From Capnocytophaga cynodegmi DSM 19736 (GTDB taxonomy: Bacteria; Bacteroidota; Bacteroidia; Flavobacteriales; Flavobacteriaceae): a DNA stretch of 46,802 nucleotides. This document shows positions 16,018-26,016 of this stretch, one piece after another; within the stretch, counting starts at the first letter, position 1, and every line of letters begins with the position of its first letter. The translations under genes were made by a program, and so were the position numbers. The stretch spans positions 1 through 46,802 of the forward strand of contig NZ_KB900714.1 of assembly GCF_000379185.1 (NCBI RefSeq). The letters run 5' to 3'. The notes under the pieces were generated by a model that saw nothing but the letters and a program-made list of their open reading frames with translations, searched no databases and was not told the origin of the DNA.

Positions 16018-18060
16018 TTACTTCTTAAAGGCTTCCAAGCCCGATTTTAACCAATTATAATATTCCTCAGTATCAGGTGTATAACCTACTGGTTCTACTA
16101 AATTAGTTTCATCGTGATTCATTAAAACGTAGAACGGCTGTGAATTAGCTTTATATCGAATTGTTTGGAATTCACTCCATTTTTGTCCAACATATTTCAA
16201 TTTTTTACCTGGTTTAAGTTGAGAATCAACAACTTGATTCTCAGGAAGCAAACGCTTATCATCTACATAAAGAGAAACTAAGATAACCTCATTTTTCAAA
16301 ATCTCAAGAACGTGAGGTTCTGTCCATACATTTTCTTCCATTTTTCGACAATTAACACAAGTTTTTCCAGTAAAATCTATCAAAACAGGTTTGTTTACTT
16401 GCTTAGCGTAAGCAAGTCCCTTATCATAGTCATCAAACGTTATAATGTCGTGAGGAGCAAAGAAATACGCTCCTTCAGGAAGGGTAGCTTCCTGAGTGCT
16501 TGTCACACCCTTTTTATAACCTACTCCATAAGGCGATTCGCTATAATGCTGAGGCGGAGGGAAAGCACTAATCAAATTTAAAGGAGCTCCCCAAAGTCCT
16601 GGAATCATATATACTGTAAATGTTAAAGATAGCAATCCTAAACTTAGTCTTCCTACTGAAATTTTGTCTATTGGCGAATCGTGTGGTAAACGAATCTTTC
16701 CAAACAAATACAAGGCCAAGGTTCCAAAAACAGCAATCCAAACAGCTATAAATAATTCTCTTTCAAACCAATGTCCTGTCACTGCTAAATCTGCATTTGA
16801 AAGGAATTTGAACGCTAAAGCCAACTCTAAAAATCCTAAAACTACTTTAACTGTATTGAGCCAACCTCCCGATTTTGGTAACGTGTTTAACCAACCTGGA
16901 AAAGCAGCAAAAAGAGCGAAAGGCAATGCGATAGCCAATGAAAAACCGAACATTCCTATAATTGGTGCAATACCTCCTTTTTGAGCGGCTTCAACAAGTA
17001 ATGTCCCCACAATAGGACCTGTACAAGAAAAGGATACTACTGCCAAAGCTAAAGCCATAAAAAAGATACCAACAAACCCACTACGATCTGCTTGAGCATC
17101 TATCTTCGTACTCCAAGAACTTGGTAAAGTCAGTTCAAAAGCTCCTAAAAATGAAGCAGCAAAGAAAATTAAAATGATAAAGAAAATAATGTTAAACAAA
17201 ACACTACTTGCCAAAGCATTCAATGCATCTGCTCCAAAAATTCCAGTTACAACAACTCCTAACAACACGTAAATTACGATAATCGAAATACCATAAATTA
17301 CTGCGTTTTTGATACCTTTCGCTTTTGACTTACTTTGTTTTGTGAAATAACTCACCGTCATAGGTATCATTGGGAAAACACAAGGTGTCAGTAATGCTGC
17401 AAATCCTGACAGAAATGAAATAATGAAAATACTCCACAAACCTTTATTTCCAACTCCTTGATTTGTATCACTTTTACCAGATTTAGTTTCTACTTTTTTA
17501 GCAGATTCTGATTTTTCTATGCTTGTAGGAATTGCTGATTGTACCTGAGTATTTCCTTCAGAATTCATTAATCCAGCTTGTTGTCCTAAATTTTGTGAAG
17601 AAGTTACAGCAGTAGCGTTCGAGAAAACAAACTCTAAATCAACTGTATCAGGTGGAAGACAATTGGTGTCATCACAAACCATAAATTCAACACTTCCTGT
17701 GATGTTTGTTAGCTTTTTTGATGTTTTTATTCGTTGTTTAAAAACCGCTTTTTCATAGAAAAAACCTATTTCCATATCAAAAACAGCATCGTGCTTAACA
17801 ACAGTTCCCTCTTCTTCTGTTTTTCCTACAAGCTGAAAATCAGAACCTGATTTGTACTCAAATGTAGTAGGAACAGGTCCATTAGGTGGAATGTTCTGCG
17901 AGTACAACTTCCACCCCTTCTGAATTGTAGCAGTTGAGACTAAGTAAAACTCATTATCACTTACTTTTTCAACTTTGGTTTCCCACTTCACAGGGTCATA
18001 TATTTGAGCATTTAATGCTACAAATACAAATGAAAATAAAAGAGTTAAGATATTTCTCAT
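16018..18060 (-). CDS. dsbD: Thiol:disulfide interchange protein DsbD
   Basis: Carries electrons from cytosolic thioredoxin across the inner membrane to periplasmic disulfide reductases and cytochrome maturation. The 680-residue protein has the full order: signal peptide (1-18), periplasmic alpha domain with VCDDTNCLPP (about residues 128-137), an eight-helix core with LTPCVFPMIPM and SFSCTGPIVG supplying the two membrane cysteines, and a C-terminal thioredoxin-like gamma domain with the active site KTCVNCRK (about 564-571). All six redox cysteines are present. It has its own -7 box and probably leads a transcript with the S41 protease. Confidence 0.93.
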   Translation of the reverse strand: MRNILTLLFSFVFVALNAQIYDPVKWETKVEKVSDNEFYLVSTATIQKGWKLYSQNIPPNGPVPTTFEYKSGSDFQLVGKTEEEGTVVKHDAVFDMEIGFFYEKAVFKQRIKTSKKLTNITGSVEFMVCDDTNCLPPDTVDLEFVFSNATAVTSSQNLGQQAGLMNSEGNTQVQSAIPTSIEKSESAKKVETKSGKSDTNQGVGNKGLWSIFIISFLSGFAALLTPCVFPMIPMTVSYFTKQSKSKAKGIKNAVIYGISIIVIYVLLGVVVTGIFGADALNALASSVLFNIIFFIILIFFAASFLGAFELTLPSSWSTKIDAQADRSGFVGIFFMALALAVVSFSCTGPIVGTLLVEAAQKGGIAPIIGMFGFSLAIALPFALFAAFPGWLNTLPKSGGWLNTVKVVLGFLELALAFKFLSNADLAVTGHWFERELFIAVWIAVFGTLALYLFGKIRLPHDSPIDKISVGRLSLGLLSLTFTVYMIPGLWGAPLNLISAFPPPQHYSESPYGVGYKKGVTSTQEATLPEGAYFFAPHDIITFDDYDKGLAYAKQVNKPVLIDFTGKTCVNCRKMEENVWTEPHVLEILKNEVILVSLYVDDKRLLPENQVVDSQLKPGKKLKYVGQKWSEFQTIRYKANSQPFYVLMNHDETNLVEPVGYTPDTEEYYNWLKSGLEAFKK

Positions 18061-18086
18061 ACATTATTTTTTTATTTGTGAAGCGA

Positions 18087-18094
18087 CAAAGATA
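18087..18094 (-). promoter_or_regulatory. Putative -7 box of dsbD
   Basis: Minus-strand TATCTTTG matches TAnnTTTG, 26 bp before the dsbD start. The -33 element is unclear. Confidence 0.4.
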
Positions 18095-18163
18095 ATAAAA
18101 AAATGATTAATATCTCCACTTCTAATATTTATTTTTAGCCAACATTTCCAATGTCTCTAATAG

Positions 18164-18195
18164 TTTGTTTTTCCTGATAAAATCCTTTACTTTTG
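18164..18195 (+). promoter_or_regulatory. Promoter of ppk2
   Basis: TTTG (18164-18167), 20 bp, TACTTTTG (18188-18195). A full consensus pair 25 bp before the ATG at 18220. It overlaps the in-frame TTG at 18193, which rules out that codon as a start. Confidence 0.65.
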
Positions 18196-18219
18196 CAGAG
18201 TAACCAGAAAATTACTTCT

Positions 18220-19092
18220 ATGGCAAAAATAAACCTTAAAAAATATAGAGTAAAAGAAAAAATTAACCTACCAGAACTACCTACCTATGAAGATTTTTCT
18301 CTCAATGAAGAAGAATTAAAATCTGAACTTAAAGAAGTTAGTAAAAAACTTGCAGATTTTCAGGACGTTCTCTATGCACATAACAAATACAGTGTTTTAA
18401 TTTGCATACAAGGAATGGACACTTCTGGGAAAGACAGTTTAATCAAAAATGTTTTTAAAGGATTTAATAGCCAAGGAATTGAAGTTCATAGTTTTAAATC
18501 TCCTTCAAAAAAGGAATTAGAACACGATTATTTGTGGAGACACTATATAGCATTGCCTGAACGCGGAAAATTTGGAATTTTCAATCGCACACACTATGAA
18601 AATGTAATTGTAACTCGTGTACATCCAGAATATATTTTAAACGAAAACCTTCCAAAAATAACGAAAATTGAAGATATTGACGAGCATTTTTGGAAAAGAC
18701 GATTTAAACAAATCAGAAAATTTGAAAAAAATCTCTCAGAAAATGGAACAATTATCTTCAAATTCTTTTTAAATATCTCAAAAGAAGAACAAAAACAAAG
18801 ACTATTAGAACGCCTGAACAACTCTTCCAAAAACTGGAAATTTTCAAAAGAGGATTTGAATGAGCGGAAACTTTGGGACGAATATCAAAAATTCTACGAA
18901 GAAGCAATTAATGAGACATATTCAAAATCAGCTCCTTGGTACGTAATTCCTGCAGATAATAAAAAAATTGCACGACTATTGGTGGCAAAAATATTATGGA
19001 ACAGGTTGAAAAATTATGATAATATAAAATATCCTGAGATAGGTAACGAGGCAAATATTGAAAAATATAAAGAAGAACTACTAAAAAGTTGA
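18220..19092 (+). CDS. Polyphosphate kinase 2 family protein
   Basis: PPK2 enzymes transfer phosphate between polyphosphate and nucleotides, mostly making NTPs or NDPs from polyphosphate. The 290-residue single-domain protein has the Walker A-like GMDTSGKD (65-72), Walker B/lid features including FNRTHYEN (121-128; most relatives have FNRSHYE) and a Lys/Arg-rich lid near residues 185-215. The length and single domain suggest class III (AMP and ADP phosphorylation) or class I; substrate class is inferred. The ATG at 18220 was chosen because an upstream in-frame TTG lies inside the promoter. The broken M28 peptidase gene follows after 23 bp and is probably co-transcribed. Confidence 0.88.
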   Translation: MAKINLKKYRVKEKINLPELPTYEDFSLNEEELKSELKEVSKKLADFQDVLYAHNKYSVLICIQGMDTSGKDSLIKNVFKGFNSQGIEVHSFKSPSKKELEHDYLWRHYIALPERGKFGIFNRTHYENVIVTRVHPEYILNENLPKITKIEDIDEHFWKRRFKQIRKFEKNLSENGTIIFKFFLNISKEEQKQRLLERLNNSSKNWKFSKEDLNERKLWDEYQKFYEEAINETYSKSAPWYVIPADNKKIARLLVAKILWNRLKNYDNIKYPEIGNEANIEKYKEELLKS

Positions 19093-19115
19093 TTTTATAA
19101 AATTACAATCATTTT

Positions 19116-20499
19116 ATGAAAAATAAAATTATAATTATTATTTGTGTTTTTTTAAACACTTTCAATAAGATAGATGCTCAAAATGAAAAAGATTCAGTCT
19201 TTTTAAGAAACATTTACAACCAAGCTCTGACAGAAGGGAAAGCGTATGATTGGTTACATCAAATTTGTTACAATGTTGGTGCCAGACTTTCAGGCTCTTA
19301 TGGCGAAAAGAAAATGATTCGATTTCTGGAAGCAGAAATTAATAATTTAAATATTAAAGCGAATCTTCAACCTGTGATGGTTCCTCATTGGGTAAGAGGA
19401 ATTTCAGAATATGCTTATATTGAAACAAGTAAAGGAAAAATCACAACAGTTCCTATCTTAGCTCTGGGCGGTTCTGTTGCAACTCCTGCTTCTGGAATTA
19501 AAGCACAAGTTGTTGAATTTAAAAGCTTGGAGGAACTTGAAAAAGCTGATATTAACAAAGTAGTTGGAAAGATAGTTTTTATCAATGGCTCTTTACCTAA
19601 CGAAATGATTGATGTCTCAGAATCTTACGGAGTTCGTGGAGCTCAACGTTACTCAGGAGCGAGAATTGCTGTAAATAAGGGAGCAGTAGCAGTTATTATT
19701 CGTTCTTTAACGCACAAATTAGATAATTCTCCACACACAGGAGTTATGTCATACGAGGATTTACCCAAAAGTAGACATATTCCAGCAGCTGCCATCAGTA
19801 CAAATGGAGCAGATTTGCTTAGTAGTTTACTGAGTTTAAATCCTGAATTACAATTTTTCTTCAGGCAAAATTGTAAAATTTTCAATGATGTACAATCAAA
19901 TAATGTAATTGCTGAAATTCGAGGTTCTGATTTTCCTGATGAAATTATCTCTTTAGGAGCTCATCTTGATTCTTGGGATATAGGACAAGGAGCTCACGAT
20001 GATGGTGCTGGAGTGGCACAATGTCTGGAAGTTATTCGTATTTTTAAAGCCTTGAATTACAAACCAAAACGAACAATCCGTATTGTTTTTTTTGCTAACG
20101 AAGAAAATGGTGCACAGGGAGCTATCAAATATGCAGAAGAATCGAAAAAGAAAAAAGAAAACCAAATATTTGCTTTGGAATCAGATGCAGGAGGATTTAC
20201 ACCTTTTGGGATTCAGCTTACAAGGGAATGAAAAGAAAATACAGAAGATAAATTCGTGGAAAAGTTTGTTTGAGCCTTATCAAATATATTATTTCAAAAA
20301 AGGTTTTCCTGGACTTGACATCATTTTTTTACAAAGTGAAAATAATGTTTTAGCAGGTTTGTACACAAATTCACAACGTTATTTTGATTATCATCACTCT
20401 GAAAATGATATTTTTGAAGCAGTGAATAAACGAGAATTGGAGCTTGGAGCTGCAGCTATGGCGAGTCTGATTTATTTGGTGGATAAATATGGTTTGTAA
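19116..20499 (+). pseudogene. M28 family metallopeptidase, frameshifted
   Basis: Zinc aminopeptidase of the M28 (PGCP-like) family, split by a frameshift. Frame one runs from 19116 to a TGA at 20229-20231 and holds a signal peptide (ending DAQ), a PA-like insert and five metal or catalytic positions: His and Asp in GAHLDSWD, Asp in GAHDDGAG, the two Glu in NEENGAQG, and Asp in LESDAGGF. The +1 frame carries the rest to 20499, including DYHHSEND with the last metal-ligand His, and the typical end LELGAAAMASLIYLVDKYGL. Removing one base near 20209-20231 would give 460 residues, the normal family length. The stopped product (371 residues) lacks the final ligand, so it is probably inactive. A sequencing or assembly error is the main alternative. 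Confidence 0.85.
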
Positions 20500-20500
20500 C

Positions 20501-22522
20501 TCATTCTACATAAGCTCCTTTTTCCAAAGTTACGTGAAATAAAACTCCAAGTTCATTACATTTTGTTTGTAATTGTTTGATTGTATTTGGAAAATTGCTT
20601 CCGTCAGCAATCACTATTTTAGGTTTGATTTCCAACAACATACGTTCAAAATTTATTTTAGGAGATTGTGTCACAATTATTTTATCTACTTTTATTTTTT
20701 TAGATTTTGGATAGACCGCTAAACTATCCAAACATAAAATTACATTTCCCTGATATTGAATTATATGAGGGATTTTTTGTATACTGACATTTAAAACTCC
20801 TGAAGACGTTATATAATTATCAATAATCCGATTTGATTTTACGCTATCATTCTGAAAAACAAAAAGTTGTTTTCCATTTCTAACAGAAAATAAACTTTTT
20901 CTATGTAAATGAAAGATAGTTAAATTCTCTGTATTTCCAATTTTATACTTATTGTAAAATAATACACCTTGAAAAAGCAAAATAGAAGATAATAAAGCTA
21001 TTATTGATTTAAAATTACGTTTATTTATCCAAAAAATTAAAGTAAAAACTATTAATAATGAAACAATCAGCAATTTATTATCAAAATATATATTTCGAAC
21101 AATGAATTCTTCCTGTGAAGCAATGATTTTTGTAAAGAAATTCATTAAATAGATAATTTTTTCAAGAATAAAACTTAAAAAAGAAGGCAAAACATTAAAA
21201 GAACCAAGTATTAAAGCCAGAAAACCTAAAACAAGAATTGGCGATAAAAGTGGTACAAGTAGTAAATTAGAAATAAAAAACAAAAAAGGAAACTGATGAA
21301 AATAATACAAACTTATTGGAAGTATGACAATTTGAGCCGAAATACCAACCAAAAACAAAGACCAAATACCTTTTAAAATTCGTATTTTAGGTTGCCACAA
21401 TTTTTCCAAATGGGGATAAAACATCAGTATCGAAAAAACAGCTAAATAACTTAACTGAAAACCAACTTCATACAAATAATTTGGATTAATTAATAGCAAT
21501 AATAGCATTGAGAACATTAAGGCATCAAAGCGTCCTTGTTGGCGATTCAACATAAGAGCTACTCCAATGAAACTGAACATTGTAACGGCTCGTAATACTG
21601 AAGGTGACAACCCTGCTAAGAAGGCAAAGCTCCAAAGAAAAAATAACAATAAAACAAAACGTAGCTTTTTCCAAATTCCAAAATTTGGTAACTTTTGTAA
21701 TAAAAATAGCAACATTGCAGTGATAATCCCAACGTGAAGACCTGAAATAGCCAAAATATGTACAGCCCCTGCATCAATGTAGTTTTTGTATGTATTTTCG
21801 TCTAATTCTTTACGTTCTCCTAAAAGCAATGTTTTTAGTAAAGAAGCTGTTTCCTTTGAAAAATTTGAATCAAGCACTGAAAACATCTTCATTCGTGTTT
21901 TTTCAGCAAATCCTCGTATCGAATTCCCTTTCAACTCATTATAAACCTTATACGAGAATACATTTGCTCTATAAAAAACATCTTGTCGTTGCATATAGCT
22001 TTTATAGTCAAATTGATAAGGGTTTTTAGGAGCAGAAATTGAAGTTAATTTTGCAGACAATGTAAGAAAATCATCTCTCTGAAAATCAATTATTTCTGAT
22101 GAATTCCTTGGAAAGAAAACAAGTAACTTCCCTCCTACTTGTTCATTGTCAGCTGAAACTAATTTTGCTTTATACGTAAATCCAAAGTCAGATTCTGAAA
22201 CTTTTTCTAAAATTCTGACCTGTAATAAATAGAACTCATTCTCTTTCAGCAAATTTACGTAATGATTTGATTTTAAGGTGGGATTATGTAGTGATGCGAC
22301 TAAGATTCCTATAAAAAAAGACGCTAAAAAAGTATGAAATGTAAAAAGTCTTTTTAGTTTTATATTCTTTAAAGAAAGAAAATAGTGTACTGATAATGTT
22401 GTTATTAGAAATAAACAAGAAACTAAAATAGTTTGTAAACCTACACGAAAGAGACCTGAAACTGCAATTCCAATTACAATTCCCGAGAGTATAGTTAATA
22501 TTGCCGTATTTACAAATTTCAC
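20501..22522 (-). CDS. comEC: ComEC/Rec2 family DNA-uptake channel protein
   Basis: Inner-membrane channel for single-stranded DNA import in natural transformation. The 673-residue protein has N-terminal membrane helices, a DUF4131 OB-like domain (about 60-200) and the competence core with AISGLHVGIITAML (about 255-268) and several helices up to about residue 500. The C-terminal part should be a metallo-beta-lactamase-like domain, but the HxHxDH metal motif is absent (the equivalent strand reads IIVTQSPKINFERML), so it looks degenerate. The GTG start overlaps the TGA stop of the NlpC/P60 lipoprotein gene (GTGA), giving translational coupling. Its stop is one base from the stop of the M28 gene. 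Confidence 0.9.
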   Translation of the reverse strand: MKFVNTAILTILSGIVIGIAVSGLFRVGLQTILVSCLFLITTLSVHYFLSLKNIKLKRLFTFHTFLASFFIGILVASLHNPTLKSNHYVNLLKENEFYLLQVRILEKVSESDFGFTYKAKLVSADNEQVGGKLLVFFPRNSSEIIDFQRDDFLTLSAKLTSISAPKNPYQFDYKSYMQRQDVFYRANVFSYKVYNELKGNSIRGFAEKTRMKMFSVLDSNFSKETASLLKTLLLGERKELDENTYKNYIDAGAVHILAISGLHVGIITAMLLFLLQKLPNFGIWKKLRFVLLLFFLWSFAFLAGLSPSVLRAVTMFSFIGVALMLNRQQGRFDALMFSMLLLLLINPNYLYEVGFQLSYLAVFSILMFYPHLEKLWQPKIRILKGIWSLFLVGISAQIVILPISLYYFHQFPFLFFISNLLLVPLLSPILVLGFLALILGSFNVLPSFLSFILEKIIYLMNFFTKIIASQEEFIVRNIYFDNKLLIVSLLIVFTLIFWINKRNFKSIIALLSSILLFQGVLFYNKYKIGNTENLTIFHLHRKSLFSVRNGKQLFVFQNDSVKSNRIIDNYITSSGVLNVSIQKIPHIIQYQGNVILCLDSLAVYPKSKKIKVDKIIVTQSPKINFERMLLEIKPKIVIADGSNFPNTIKQLQTKCNELGVLFHVTLEKGAYVE

Positions 22523-23163
22523 ATAAGAATTCTTTTAGCTTTTCGGTATGCTTTAGACCAATAACCCTCACTTAATGAGGATATAATTACTCCCCTTGAT
22601 GTTGAAGAATGTATGAATTTTATTTCATTTCCTGTTTCTACCACAATGCCAACGTGAGAAATTCTTTTATTCTTTCCTGTCACAAAAAACAGCAAATCAC
22701 CAATTTGAACGTTTTTCAAATCGACATTTTTTCCTTGGTTTGCCATTTCGTGAGAAGAACGATGTAGAGAAACTTCTAAAGGTTTGAAAGAAGCGGATAC
22801 AAATCCTGAACAATCAAACCCGCTTCGCGTAGTTCCTCCGTATTTGTAAGGACTTCCTAAATAGGACAATGCCGTATCAAGCACTAATTGTTGTTGCTCA
22901 TTTGTTGTATAAGCAGAAGGATTTTCTTTTTTTACACTAGCAGAATTCGTTTTTTCTGTAATATGTTTCTCAGTTTTTTCCTGATGATTTCTATTTACTT
23001 TCTTATCTTTTTTATGTGACACTTCTGCAACCTGATTTCTCTTATTTTTAGAAACCTCCTGTTTTTCCTCCATCTTCACAGTACGTTTTCGTGTGCTATA
23101 ACGCTCTGCACAAGATGTGAAAAGTATGACAAAAATAAGAAATATTATTTTTAAAAATCTCAT
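22519..23163 (-). CDS. NlpC/P60 (C40) cell-wall hydrolase lipoprotein
   Basis: Secreted peptidoglycan endopeptidase of the C40 family, cleaving D-Glu-meso-DAP-type bonds in stem peptides. The start MRFLKIIFLIFVILFTSC gives a lipoprotein signal with Cys18; an in-frame TTG two codons earlier is less likely. A Lys/Glu-rich linker covers about residues 25-85. The catalytic domain shows FDCSGF (Cys118), ISHVGIV (His170) and FIHSS (His185) in the right order. Length is 214 residues. The surface-export signal of Capnocytophaga is not seen after Cys18. It overlaps comEC by 4 nt, an operon pairing wall opening with DNA uptake, although a general wall role is equally possible. Confidence 0.9.
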   Translation of the reverse strand: MRFLKIIFLIFVILFTSCAERYSTRKRTVKMEEKQEVSKNKRNQVAEVSHKKDKKVNRNHQEKTEKHITEKTNSASVKKENPSAYTTNEQQQLVLDTALSYLGSPYKYGGTTRSGFDCSGFVSASFKPLEVSLHRSSHEMANQGKNVDLKNVQIGDLLFFVTGKNKRISHVGIVVETGNEIKFIHSSTSRGVIISSLSEGYWSKAYRKAKRILM

Positions 23164-23196
23164 TACCAAAACTAAAAATTAGATGTGAATATAAAA

Positions 23197-23239
23197 GCCG
23201 AAAGAGCAAAGTAAATAACTAATCTCCTGCTCTTTCAGC
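23197..23239 (-). terminator. Terminator after clpC
   Basis: Stem GCCGAAAGAGCA (23197-23208) / TGCTCTTTCAGC (23228-23239) with one mismatch, followed on the minus strand by TTTT. It lies 14 bp past the clpC stop. Confidence 0.75.
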
Positions 23240-23253
23240 TTAATGTATTAAAA

Positions 23254-25776
23254 CTAAATAATTGATTTTATTGATACTACCAAATTATCTCCTTCAGCAT
23301 TTACATCAAAATAGATATTATCCCCCTCTTTGATATGTGATGAAACTATTTCTTCAGCTAAAAGGTCTTCAACATATCTCTGAATTGCTCGTTTTAAAGG
23401 TCTTGCTCCATACTGCTTATCATAACCTTTTTCTGCGACAAAGTCTCTTGCTTTTTCACTTAATTCAATTGAATATCCTAAATCTTTAATTCTGGAATAT
23501 AACTTATTAAGCTCAATATCAATTATTTTAATTATATCCTCTTTGCTTAGCGGATTAAATGTAATTACGTCATCAATACGGTTCAAAAATTCGGGAGCAA
23601 ATACTTTTTTGAGTGCGTTTTCAATCACTGACTTTTCGTGAGCATCAGATTGTGCCATTTTGGCAGATGTACCAAAGCCAATTCCTTGTCCAAAGTCTTT
23701 TATTTGTCTTGCTCCAACATTAGAAGTCATAATAATGATGCTATTCCTGAAATCTACTTTACGTCCTAAACTATCAGTTAAAAAGCCATCATCAAGCACT
23801 TGTAACAACATATTAAACACATCGGGATGAGCCTTTTCTATCTCATCGAGCAAAATTACAGAATATGGCTTACGACGTACTTTTTCAGTAAGTTGCCCGC
23901 CTTCTTCATATCCCACATAACCTGGAGGAGCTCCAATAAGTCGCGTAGTTGAAAATTTCTCCATATATTCGCTCATATCAATACGAATCATAGCTTCCTC
24001 TGAATCAAATAGTTCTCGAGCTAAAACTTTTGCTAATTGAGTTTTTCCAACTCCTGTTTGTCCCAAGAAAATAAACGAGCCTATTGGCTTGTTAGGGTCT
24101 TTTAATCCAGTACGATTACGTTTAATCGCTTTTATAACTTTCTCAACTGCAATATCTTGACCAATAATTTTTCCTCTTATGGTATCAGAAAGTGTTGATA
24201 GTTTATTCATTTCAGTTTGAGCAATTCGGTTCACAGGAATACCACTCATCATTGAAACTACATCTGCAATATGCTCTTCTGTTACCACATCTCTGTGTAG
24301 TTTTGCATCTTCTTCCCATTTTCTGTGAAGTTCAGCCAAATTTTGTTCTATTTTCTTTTCATCATCACGCAAACGGGCTGCCTCCTCAAACTGCTGACGT
24401 GAAACAGCATCTCCCTTTGATTTTATAACACGCTCTAATTCAGATTCTAATTCCAAAATCTCCTTCGGAACTTTCATCTGTGTTATATGTATGCGTGACC
24501 CCGCCTCATCTAATGCATCTAATGCCTTATCTGGTAAAAAACGATCTGTTAAATAACGACTTGTTAATTTAACACAAGCCTCAATAGCTTCATCAGTATA
24601 GGTCACACTATGGTGGTCTTCATACTTTTTCTTTATATTATGAAGAATCTCAATAGTTTCTTCAATTGATGTTGGTTCTACAATAACTTTTTGAAAACGC
24701 CTTTCCAAAGCTCCATCTTTTTCGATAGATTGGCGATATTCATCTAAAGTAGTCGCACCAATACATTGTATTTCACCTCTTGCCAAGGCTGGTTTAAACA
24801 TATTTGACGCATCTAAACTACCTGTAGCTCCACCAGCCCCAACAATTGTATGAATTTCATCAATGAATAGAATAATATCATCATTTTTCTCTAATTCATT
24901 CATTATCGCTTTCATACGTTCCTCAAACTGACCACGATACTTGGTTCCAGCAACAAGCGAAGCCAAATCAAGTGTAACTACACGTTTGTTGTACAATACG
25001 CGTGATACTTTTTTCTGAATAATTCGAAGAGCAAGTCCTTCTGCAATTGCACTTTTACCAACTCCTGGCTCTCCTATCAGCAACGGATTATTTTTCTTTC
25101 TACGACTCAAAATTTGAGAAACTCGTTCGATTTCCTTTTCCCTTCCTACAACAGGATCCAATTTTCCTTGTTCCGCCAACAAAGTTAAATCTCGCCCAAA
25201 GTTATCAAGTACAGTTAACTTACGCGTTCCTTTTTGAGTGCTACTACTTGATTCAGAAGTTTGACCTTTTCCACGTTCATAAGCACTTTTTTCTTCTCTT
25301 TCTTCATCATCAAAATCATTAGTTGCGTTGAAGAATTTGTCGTCACTAATAGGTTGAAACTTAGATTTAACCAATTCATAATCAACCCCAAGTTTATTAA
25401 ATACTTTCGTAGTTGGGTCGTTTTCATTACGCAAAATGCTCAATAAAAGATGTCCTGTGTTAATTACATCATTTTGAGCCCGTTTAGCCTCCAAATAAGT
25501 CGCCTGCATAGCTCTTTCTGCCTGAACGGTAAAATGAATAGCATTATGATTTGGTGGATTAAGCCCCCGAGCAGAAGTTAGTGCGTGGATATTTTGCCTT
25601 AGCCTGTCCATATCTGTTTTCAAACTAAGTAAAACCTCGAACGCCCTACCCTCACCTTCGTGAAGCATAGCCAATACAAAGTGTTCTGTTCCTACTGTTG
25701 ACTGCCCCAAACGGATAGCCTCATCTTTACTATATGTAAAAATTCTTTTAACTCTTGGAGAAAAATTGTCACTCAT
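23254..25776 (-). CDS. clpC: ATP-dependent Clp protease ATPase subunit ClpC
   Basis: Hsp100/AAA+ unfoldase that feeds substrates to ClpP. The 840-residue order is two Clp_N repeats (about 1-145), an acidic linker, NBD1 with Walker A GEPGVGKS (235-242), a UVR-containing middle segment ([14 protein letters not shown], about 445-480) and NBD2 with Walker A GQTGVGKT (near 570) and a C-terminal D2-small domain. The UVR motif and length separate ClpC from ClpB and ClpA. A CtsR operator is not apparent. A single gene with a terminator after it and a leader with no consensus -7 box that I could find. Confidence 0.95.
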   Translation of the reverse strand: MSDNFSPRVKRIFTYSKDEAIRLGQSTVGTEHFVLAMLHEGEGRAFEVLLSLKTDMDRLRQNIHALTSARGLNPPNHNAIHFTVQAERAMQATYLEAKRAQNDVINTGHLLLSILRNENDPTTKVFNKLGVDYELVKSKFQPISDDKFFNATNDFDDEEREEKSAYERGKGQTSESSSSTQKGTRKLTVLDNFGRDLTLLAEQGKLDPVVGREKEIERVSQILSRRKKNNPLLIGEPGVGKSAIAEGLALRIIQKKVSRVLYNKRVVTLDLASLVAGTKYRGQFEERMKAIMNELEKNDDIILFIDEIHTIVGAGGATGSLDASNMFKPALARGEIQCIGATTLDEYRQSIEKDGALERRFQKVIVEPTSIEETIEILHNIKKKYEDHHSVTYTDEAIEACVKLTSRYLTDRFLPDKALDALDEAGSRIHITQMKVPKEILELESELERVIKSKGDAVSRQQFEEAARLRDDEKKIEQNLAELHRKWEEDAKLHRDVVTEEHIADVVSMMSGIPVNRIAQTEMNKLSTLSDTIRGKIIGQDIAVEKVIKAIKRNRTGLKDPNKPIGSFIFLGQTGVGKTQLAKVLARELFDSEEAMIRIDMSEYMEKFSTTRLIGAPPGYVGYEEGGQLTEKVRRKPYSVILLDEIEKAHPDVFNMLLQVLDDGFLTDSLGRKVDFRNSIIIMTSNVGARQIKDFGQGIGFGTSAKMAQSDAHEKSVIENALKKVFAPEFLNRIDDVITFNPLSKEDIIKIIDIELNKLYSRIKDLGYSIELSEKARDFVAEKGYDKQYGARPLKRAIQRYVEDLLAEEIVSSHIKEGDNIYFDVNAEGDNLVVSIKSII

Positions 25777-25961
25777 AAAATATGTTCTAAAAATGTACTA
25801 TATTGTAACAAAAATCATTCCTTTTGGAACAACCTGAAATTTTGTCATTTAAAAAGACACTTCTTTTCTTGGGTAAAGGTAAACAAAATATCTGAAAATC
25901 AAAAATTAGAATACTTTTTCCTCTCGAAAATAGCTTTAAAAGTAGTTTTTAAAGCCAAAAA

Positions 25962-25989
25962 GGCAGAAAATCTTAAAAAATTCTCTGCC
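25962..25989 (-). terminator. Terminator after lpdA
   Basis: Stem GGCAGA (25962-25967) / TCTGCC (25984-25989), extended inward by G-U and A-T pairs, followed on the minus strand by TTTTT. It lies about 28 bp past the lpdA stop. Confidence 0.75.
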
Positions 25990-26016
25990 CTTTAAAAAAT
26001 TAATATTTTTTACTTT

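Noticed and set aside
23167-23174. CAAAACTA on the plus strand, a -7 box in reverse before the NlpC/P60 gene
   Set aside because: It overlaps or touches the start codon, so transcription would begin inside the gene.
25800-25850. TTCC-TTTT-GGAA inverted repeat upstream of clpC as a heat-shock operator
   Set aside because: A four-base stem is expected by chance in this composition, and it does not match known heat-shock operators such as CIRCE or CtsR boxes.
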